From: Anaerolineae bacterium CG2_30_64_16
Lineage (GTDB): Bacteria; Chloroflexota; Anaerolineae; CG2-30-64-16
Length of the DNA stretch: 11,609 nucleotides
Assembly (NCBI GenBank): GCA_001871755.1
Contig: MNXL01000277.1
Coordinates: 1 to 11,609, forward strand
Reading direction: 5' to 3'
Made by a program: the position numbers and the translations under genes. Below the pieces are notes generated by a model. The model was not told where the DNA came from and ran no database searches. It saw nothing but the letters and a program-made list of their open reading frames with translations. Position 1 is the stretch's first letter; the number at the start of each line of letters is the position of its first letter. Shown piece after piece: positions 7,201 to 11,609 of this stretch.

Positions 7201-8004
7201 ATGCAGAACATCCTGGCAGGCCACACCAACAGCTATCACACCTACACCCTTGACGAGGCGTTAGAAGGGATCGCCACCGCCGGCTTCAAGTACGTCGAGC
7301 TCTCAGCGGTGCGCGGCTGGACCGAGCACGTGCCGTTGGAAGCAACATCCGGCGAGATCGCGGAGGTCAAGGCCAGGCTGGCGCATTGGGGGCTGACCGC
7401 CTCCGCGCTGAGCGGGCACTCCGATCTGACCACCGCGGCCGGCCTGGTGGACGGCAAGAAGGCGGTCGCCCTTTGCCCCCAGCTCGGCCTCACCATCATG
7501 AACACCGCCATCGGCGGGCACTACAGCGAGAACGAGGATAAGGCCGCGTTCATGGGGCACATCCACGAGCTGGCCGACTACGCGGCCGCGCGTGGGGTGC
7601 AAATCTCGCTGGAAGTGCACGGCGACATCATGGGCAGCGGCGCGCTTTCGATCCCGCTGATCCAGGAGATCGGCCGGGCGAACGTGGGCATCAACTACGA
7701 CACGGCCAACTGCGTCTTCTACGGCGGCGCGCCGGCGGTGGACGACATCGGGCCATGTGTGCCCTATCTCAAACACATCCATCTGAAGGACAAGCGCGGC
7801 GGCGCGCGGGTGTGGGATTTCCCGGCGGTCGGCGAGGGCGAGGTGGACTTCGCTCAAGTGCTGAAGATCCTGGCCGATCAGGGCTACGCAGGGCCGTTCA
7901 GCGTCGAGATCGAGTTCAGCGGGCTGCCCTGGCCGCCGGTGGCGGAAGTGCACCGCTCGATGCAGGTGTCCTACGCGACGCTGAGCAAGCTGGGGCTGAA
8001 ATAG
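7201..8004 (+). CDS. Sugar phosphate isomerase/epimerase-family TIM barrel protein (IolI/IolE-like)
   Basis: A 267-residue protein of the xylose-isomerase-like TIM barrel family (AP endonuclease 2 fold), which includes inosose isomerase, inosose dehydratase, hydroxypyruvate isomerase and ketose 3-epimerases. The likely divalent-metal ligands are Glu138 in SLEVHGD, Asp167 in INYDTAN, His194 in KHIHLKD and Glu236 or Glu238 in SVEIEF. GEGEVDF (211-217) is a common motif of this family. The ATG at 7201 lies nine bases after AAGGAGG (7185-7191). The gene ends in TAGGAGG, so its stop codon is joined to the ribosome site of the Gfo/Idh gene and translation is probably coupled. Pairing with a Gfo/Idh dehydrogenase recalls IolI and IolG of inositol breakdown, but 3-keto-sugar enzymes are equally possible. 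Confidence 0.92.
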   Translation: MQNILAGHTNSYHTYTLDEALEGIATAGFKYVELSAVRGWTEHVPLEATSGEIAEVKARLAHWGLTASALSGHSDLTTAAGLVDGKKAVALCPQLGLTIMNTAIGGHYSENEDKAAFMGHIHELADYAAARGVQISLEVHGDIMGSGALSIPLIQEIGRANVGINYDTANCVFYGGAPAVDDIGPCVPYLKHIHLKDKRGGARVWDFPAVGEGEVDFAQVLKILADQGYAGPFSVEIEFSGLPWPPVAEVHRSMQVSYATLSKLGLK

Positions 8005-8014
8005 GAGGCACGCG

Positions 8015-9019
8015 ATGCTCAAAGTTGGCATCCTCGGCGCGGGCTTTATGGGTGGCACGCACGCCGCGGCCTTCGCCCAGCTCCCCGACGTGCAGATCGT
8101 CGGCATCTCCTCCCGGTCGGCCGAGAAGGCCGGGGCGCTGGCCGCGCAATACAGCGCCGAGCCGTTCACCGACGCGCTGGCACTGGCGACCGATCCGCGC
8201 GTCGACGCGATCAGCAACACGCTCCCTACCCATCTGCACAAAGATCTCACCATCGCCGCGCTGCGGGCCGGCAAGCACGTGCTGGTCGAGAAACCGATGG
8301 GCCTCACCGTCGCGGAGTGCGACGAGATGCGCGCGGCCGCCGCACAGAACGGCCGGCTGCTGATGGTCGCCCACGTGCTGCGCTTCTGGCCGGAATACGT
8401 AGCGATCGCCGATTTCCTCAAGACCGGCGCGCTGGGCCGGCCGCTGGCCGCGACGGCCAAACGGCTGGTCGGCCCGCCGCGCTGGAGCGATTTCTTCCTG
8501 CACCCCGAATGGTCGGGCGGCGAGGTCCTTGACCTGCACGTCCATGACCTGGACACGCTGAACTGGCTCTTCGGCACGCCCAGGACAGTCTACGCGCGCG
8601 GCCAGCGCAGCCCCGAATCCGGCGGCTGGGATCTCGCGCTGACCTTGATCGATTACGGCGACGTCAAGGGATTCGCCGAAGGCAGCGCGCTCCAGGTCCC
8701 CGAGTACCCGTTCACGATGGGGCTGGCGGTGCTGTGCGAGCGCGGCTCAGTGGAGTTCACGTTCCGCGCCGGCGGGGTGCAGGTCGATTCGCGCGACGCC
8801 GGCGGCAGCAGCCTGCTGGTGTATGAGCAGGGCCAGCCGCCGCGCTCCCTGGAAAGCCCGGGCGGCGACGGCTACGCCAACGAGGCCGCGGCGTTCATCG
8901 AGTGTGTGCGGGGCGGTCGGGCCCCCACGCAGGGCACCGCAGAGCAAGGTCGCCTGGCCGTGGTGACGGCGTTGGCTGCCCGGGAGTCCATCGAGACCGG
9001 CCGGGTCGTGAGCTTATGA
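8015..9019 (+). CDS. Gfo/Idh/MocA-family NAD(P)-dependent sugar or inositol dehydrogenase
   Basis: A 334-residue oxidoreductase with an N-terminal Rossmann domain (GILGAGFMGG, 5-14) and a C-terminal alpha/beta substrate domain. EKP at 92-94 carries the conserved Lys93; Asp173 and His177 in LDLHVHDLD are the usual catalytic pair. Members oxidise a ring hydroxyl of inositol, glucose, glucose-6-phosphate or similar; IolG and the kanosamine-pathway enzyme NtdC belong here. AGGAGG (8003-8008), overlapping the previous stop codon, lies six bases before the ATG. It stands ten bases behind the TIM barrel gene, strongly suggesting one pathway. A ketone made here would be a natural substrate for the aminotransferase across the divergent promoter, though this is inference. 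The specific substrate cannot be read from the sequence. Confidence 0.94.
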   Translation: MLKVGILGAGFMGGTHAAAFAQLPDVQIVGISSRSAEKAGALAAQYSAEPFTDALALATDPRVDAISNTLPTHLHKDLTIAALRAGKHVLVEKPMGLTVAECDEMRAAAAQNGRLLMVAHVLRFWPEYVAIADFLKTGALGRPLAATAKRLVGPPRWSDFFLHPEWSGGEVLDLHVHDLDTLNWLFGTPRTVYARGQRSPESGGWDLALTLIDYGDVKGFAEGSALQVPEYPFTMGLAVLCERGSVEFTFRAGGVQVDSRDAGGSSLLVYEQGQPPRSLESPGGDGYANEAAAFIECVRGGRAPTQGTAEQGRLAVVTALAARESIETGRVVSL

Positions 9020-9065
9020 TGGATGACGTCGAGATTCACATGGCGTGATGCGATACGGATAGACG

Positions 9066-9095
9066 CACCATGTACCACGCACCACGTGGTAGGTG
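9066..9095. promoter_or_regulatory. Palindrome and potential hairpin between the Gfo/Idh and isomerase-like genes
   Basis: The 102-bp gap holds the perfect ten-bp palindrome ACCACGTGGT (9081-9090). A larger fold pairs TACCAC (9073-9078) with GTGGTA (9086-9091) and, past a three-base bulge, CACC (9066-9069) with GGTG (9092-9095). It ends 13 bases before the ribosome site of the next gene (GGAGGT, 9109-9114). It may be a regulator binding site or an RNA hairpin that sets downstream expression. No T tract follows, so it is not a typical terminator. Confidence 0.5.
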
Positions 9096-9121
9096 ACGCT
9101 TCATTGTCGGAGGTCAGGTTC

Positions 9122-10510
9122 ATGCAAATTACTCCCAAAGTCGCCTTCATCGTCTTCGGCGTCCACAAGGACGGCTTGCTCGACCCGCTGGGCACACCGT
9201 TTATCGACGACGCGCTGATAGCCGCGGCCAAGAGCGCCTTACACGAGGCCAACGTCGAGTTGATCGAGCACGATGTCATTCTGGCAACCAAAGCCGAGGC
9301 AAAGGCGTGCCTGAATAAATTCAAGAAGCTGGACGACCTGGATGCCATCGTCCTCTTTTCCGGCACCTGGGTCTGGGCGGCGCACCTGGTCGCCGCGCTG
9401 CGCGACTTCGCCACGACCGGCAAGGGGATCGTGCTGTGGACTAACCCGGGCTCTCAAGGATGGCGGCCGGTGGGTGGGCTGGTGATGCACGGTGGGCTCA
9501 AGGAGGTCGGCATCCCCCACCGCTTTGTCTACGGGGGCTACGACGACCCGCGCGCCATCGAGCGCATCACCGCCTACTGCCGCGCCAGCGCGCTGGTCAA
9601 CCGGCTGAACATGAGCACCGTCGGCGCGTTCGGTGGCCGCGGCATGGGCCAGACGTGCGGCGTCGCGGATCCGTCGCAGTGGCTGCGCGTCTTCGGCGTG
9701 GACATCGATTCGCGCGACACCACACTGCTGATCGAGACGGCCAGGGCGGTCACGCCCGTCGAGGTTCAGGCCGCGCGCGCACACATCCAGCCATCCTTCA
9801 GCGTCCCCATCCCGGACGACGCCGCGTCCGAACGCTCGCTCCGCCTGTATGTTGCGCTCAAAAAGCTCGTGGCGCAGGAGGGGTGGGACTTCTACACCAT
9901 CCAGTCCTTCCCCGGCCTGGGCGATGACTACAGCGCCACCTGCTTTGCGCAGAGCATGATGGTGCAGGATGGCGTGCCGACGGCCACCCTGAGCGACTTC
10001 AACACGACGATGTCGGTGAAGCTGCTGATGGACCTGAGCGGCGAGCGCGTCTACTACGGCGACCTGCAGCACATCGACAAGGGGACGCGCGAGATCAAGA
10101 TCATCGGTGACGGCGCGTGCCCGCCGGGGCTGGCCGGCACGCTGGAGCCGGCCAGCTTTGCCCAGCACGGCATCCCGACCGAGGGCACGGCGGGCGGCTT
10201 GTCCGTCCAACTCACGTGCCGGCCCGGTGAGGGGGTGTTGGCCCGGCTCGGCCGCAGCCGCGGCGAGTTCGAGCTGGTCATCACCCGCTGCACGGTTGCC
10301 GAGCCGCATGACACCGAGGAATTGGCCCGGCGCAAGGCCGAGTGCGGCATCCCCTTCTGGCCGCACGCCTTCGTCACCGCTGAGTGCGATATCGACGCGC
10401 TACTCGAGGCGTGGAACAACGAGTACGCCGTCTTGGGCTACGGCGCCCACCTGTACGAGGATCTGATCGCGTTTTGTGAGCTGACGGGGATCAAAGCCAT
10501 CGCGTTGTGA
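9122..10510 (+). CDS. L-fucose/L-arabinose isomerase-like protein (COG2407-type)
   Basis: A 462-residue protein resembling the fucose/arabinose isomerase superfamily, whose members convert aldoses to ketoses with a divalent metal. An N-terminal alpha/beta region (about 5-155) is followed by FGGRGMGQTCGVAD (170-183) and a C-terminal domain with SDFN (291-294) and a late PHAFV motif (414-418). Asp292 and His415 are the plausible metal ligands. Related proteins usually read CExD where this one reads TLSD, so an acidic residue near Asp292 seems lost; the register is approximate. The ATG at 9122 is chosen because GGAGGT (9109-9114) is seven bases upstream; an in-frame ATG at 9023 would add 33 residues unlike the family and read through the palindrome. 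It is the likely last gene of the ROK operon, though the 102-bp gap could allow separate control. Confidence 0.83.
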   Translation: MQITPKVAFIVFGVHKDGLLDPLGTPFIDDALIAAAKSALHEANVELIEHDVILATKAEAKACLNKFKKLDDLDAIVLFSGTWVWAAHLVAALRDFATTGKGIVLWTNPGSQGWRPVGGLVMHGGLKEVGIPHRFVYGGYDDPRAIERITAYCRASALVNRLNMSTVGAFGGRGMGQTCGVADPSQWLRVFGVDIDSRDTTLLIETARAVTPVEVQAARAHIQPSFSVPIPDDAASERSLRLYVALKKLVAQEGWDFYTIQSFPGLGDDYSATCFAQSMMVQDGVPTATLSDFNTTMSVKLLMDLSGERVYYGDLQHIDKGTREIKIIGDGACPPGLAGTLEPASFAQHGIPTEGTAGGLSVQLTCRPGEGVLARLGRSRGEFELVITRCTVAEPHDTEELARRKAECGIPFWPHAFVTAECDIDALLEAWNNEYAVLGYGAHLYEDLIAFCELTGIKAIAL

Positions 10511-10546
10511 TCTGCGCTGAGCGAGAACGATAGCCCATCCGCGACA

Positions 10547-10631
10547 GGGCCTAACCAGTTAAATCCTTGCACAACAGACAAGAATCTTCTGATGGCATGT
10601 GCCTGGTTGGCTCTGGCTTGTCCAGGTTAGG
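10547..10631. repeat. Imperfect-palindrome element, copy A
   Basis: The 85-base element begins GGGCCTAACC and ends GGTTAGG; CCTAACC (10550-10556) and GGTTAGG (10625-10631) are perfect inverted ends. An internal hairpin pairs ATCCTTG (10563-10569) with CAAGAAT (10579-10585), one mismatch. The same start, internal hairpin and end occur in copy B after the next gene. The right arm overlaps the SDR ribosome site AGGAGGG (10629-10635). Its role is unknown; attC-like recombination site, regulatory leader and dispersed repeat are all open. Confidence 0.65.
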
Positions 10632-10640
10632 AGGGATGAA

Positions 10641-11366
10641 ATGCGGCAAAGCGTGAAAGACCAGGTCATCGTGATCACCGGAGGATCGAGCGGTTACGGC
10701 AAGGCGACCGCCAGGCTTCTGGCCGCTGAAGGCGCCAAGGTGATCATCACGGGGCGTGACGAAAAGGCGCTGCGAGAGACAGCCGCAGAGATCCCAGGCA
10801 TCGAGGCATACCGCTCCGATGCGACCCGTTGGGATGAGTGGCAAGAGCTGTTTGATGTGGTGATGGCGAGGCACGGCCGCGTGGACGTGCTCGTAAACAA
10901 CGCGGGCGGCGGGGTCGTCATCACCGATACCGTCGATCAGAAGGTTGAGATGGTGGACCAAATCATCGCCCTGAACCTCAACAGCGTGGTGTACGGCAGC
11001 ATGATCTTCGGCAAGCAGATGCGAGCGCAGGGGAGCGGGACCATCGTCAACATCTCCTCCGCCTGTGCCACGGAAGCCTGGCCGAAGTTTAGCGTCTACG
11101 CCGCCGCCAAGTCGGGCGTGGTTAGCCTGTCCAAGGGGATGTACACGGAACTGCGGCCGTTCGGCGTGCGCGTCACCGCCGTGATCCCGGGCGCGGGCGC
11201 CACGAACTTCTCGAAAAACGCCGGTCTCGCTGAACCCCCGACACCCTATTTCCTGAAGCCAGAAGACATGGCGGAGGTGATCCTGCACATCTGCCAGATG
11301 CCACAACATATCGAGGTCGAGGAGTATCGGTTCTGGGGAATGGATCAGGAAGTGATTCCGATGTAG
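10641..11366 (+). CDS. Classical SDR-family oxidoreductase, probably NADP-dependent
   Basis: A 241-residue short-chain dehydrogenase, cytosolic and of normal length. TGGSSGYG (13-20) is the nucleotide-binding loop and NNAG is at 86-89. The catalytic residues are Ser140, Tyr153 and Lys157. Arg39 at the end of the second beta strand (ITGRD) favours NADP(H), unlike the NAD-type Asp of the SDR at the left edge, so the two SDRs are not duplicates. The ATG at 10641 follows AGGAGGG (10629-10635) by five bases; an ATG at 10636 is out of frame. The gene is tightly enclosed: copy A of the repeat element ends inside its ribosome site and copy B begins right after its stop codon. No separate promoter was recognised. 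Its substrate, and whether it belongs to the same pathway as its neighbours, cannot be judged. Confidence 0.93.
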   Translation: MRQSVKDQVIVITGGSSGYGKATARLLAAEGAKVIITGRDEKALRETAAEIPGIEAYRSDATRWDEWQELFDVVMARHGRVDVLVNNAGGGVVITDTVDQKVEMVDQIIALNLNSVVYGSMIFGKQMRAQGSGTIVNISSACATEAWPKFSVYAAAKSGVVSLSKGMYTELRPFGVRVTAVIPGAGATNFSKNAGLAEPPTPYFLKPEDMAEVILHICQMPQHIEVEEYRFWGMDQEVIPM

Positions 11367-11471
11367 GGGCCTAACCCACGAGATCCTTGCTTTTTGTGCA
11401 AGAATTTTGGGAGCCAGGTTGTCACCTTCTTGGTTCCGGCTTGTAAGCGCAGCGGCCTTGTCCGGGTTAGG
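11367..11471. repeat. Imperfect-palindrome element, copy B
   Basis: The element starts GGGCCTAACC directly after the SDR stop codon. Its ends CCTAACCC (11370-11377) and GGGTTAGG (11464-11471) are perfect inverted copies. An internal hairpin pairs ATCCTTGC (11383-11390) with GCAAGAAT (11398-11405), with the same single mismatch as copy A but a different loop. Copy B is about 20 bases longer, mostly from extra sequence around 11445-11457 in the right half. The hairpin could also help end transcription of the SDR gene, although no T run follows. Confidence 0.65.
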
Positions 11472-11607
11472 GTATTCGAGATGTCCGGGCGTAGAGTGCG
11501 AGGTCTCGCTCTCGCGTTGGATCAAATCCGACCGTGAACGAATCCACGTCGCCGATCTTTTCGAGAGCATCAGCTTTGTCGCGTTTTTCGGGTTGCGCGA
11601 GACGGGG
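11467..11607 (-). CDS. Possible C-terminal end of an unidentified gene running off the window
   Basis: On the minus strand an open frame enters from the right edge and ends at a TAA (11469-11467) inside the right arm of copy B. The 46 visible residues (including ALEKIGDVDSFTVGFDPTRE and DLALYARTSR) have a protein-like composition, but I recognise no family. The plus strand also has an open frame from about 11473 to the edge, so the choice is uncertain. Partial at its 5' end if real. Confidence 0.25.
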   Translation of the reverse strand, partial: PRLAQPEKRDKADALEKIGDVDSFTVGFDPTRERDLALYARTSRIP

Positions 11608-11609
11608 AC

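Noticed and set aside
7303..8577. A 424-codon minus-strand open frame opposite the TIM barrel and Gfo/Idh genes
   Set aside because: It spans two overlapping real genes, has no ribosome site and shows Ser/Arg/Ala-rich shadow composition without recognisable motifs.
9035..9063. Possible promoter (TTCACA and GATAGA) in the gap before the isomerase-like gene
   Set aside because: The -10 match is poor and clearly weaker than the three promoters found elsewhere in the window.
9023..9121. Extended N terminus of the isomerase-like protein from the ATG at 9023
   Set aside because: No ribosome site precedes it, the 33 extra residues are unlike the family, and a good site (9109-9114) precedes the ATG at 9122.
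9239..10366. A 375-codon minus-strand open frame opposite the isomerase-like gene
   Set aside because: The composition (Arg, Asp, Gln, His, Val rich) is that of a reverse-complement shadow, and the plus-strand frame carries the family motifs.
1..11609. CRISPR array, tRNA, rRNA, insertion sequence or phage genes
   Set aside because: No regularly spaced repeats, tRNA-like folds, transposase or integrase motifs, or phage proteins were seen; the only repeated element is the diverged pair around the last SDR.

Overview
The window is a high-GC stretch of bacterial chromosome with ten complete protein genes. It looks like a carbohydrate or aminocyclitol utilisation locus. Strong AGGAGG-type ribosome sites, sigma70-like promoters and the style of the ROK regulator and sugar enzymes suggest a Chloroflexota-like bacterium (Anaerolineae or relatives). 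That placement is an impression from sequence style, not a phylogenetic result.

Layout. Positions 11-68 can fold into a three-way junction ahead of a two-gene unit: an SDR oxidoreductase (129-884) and an M20-family amidohydrolase (912-2228). A glucosamine-6-phosphate-deaminase-like gene (2384-3310) has its own promoter (2320-2348) and ends at a compact terminator (3319-3350) shared with the opposing genes. On the minus strand, a DegT/DnrJ/EryC1 aminotransferase (5744-4413) is followed after 18 bp by a zinc-dependent MDR dehydrogenase (4394-3360). A divergent control region (about 5828-5908) separates this pair from a plus-strand series: ROK repressor (5937-7175), inosose-isomerase-like TIM barrel protein (7201-8004), Gfo/Idh/MocA dehydrogenase (8015-9019), and a fucose/arabinose-isomerase-like protein (9122-10510). 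A second SDR (10641-11366) is enclosed by two diverged copies of an imperfect-palindrome element. The last 140 bases may hold the end of another gene.

How the genes may work together (inference). Gfo/Idh, MDR and SDR enzymes oxidise or reduce sugar or cyclitol hydroxyls. The TIM barrel and fucose-isomerase-like proteins isomerise keto-sugars. The DegT enzyme moves an amino group to or from a keto-sugar or keto-cyclitol. The NagB-like protein suggests amino-sugar phosphate chemistry, and the M20 enzyme would remove an N-acyl group. Together they fit use, or less likely synthesis, of an N-acylated amino sugar or aminocyclitol under ROK control. No transporter, kinase or glycoside hydrolase lies in the window, so the substrate cannot be named.

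The most unusual features are a mirrored divergent promoter whose two -35 boxes form one inverted repeat, the paired structured element around the last SDR gene, the three-way-junction leader at the left edge, and altered catalytic or metal-site residues in several enzymes and in the ROK protein.
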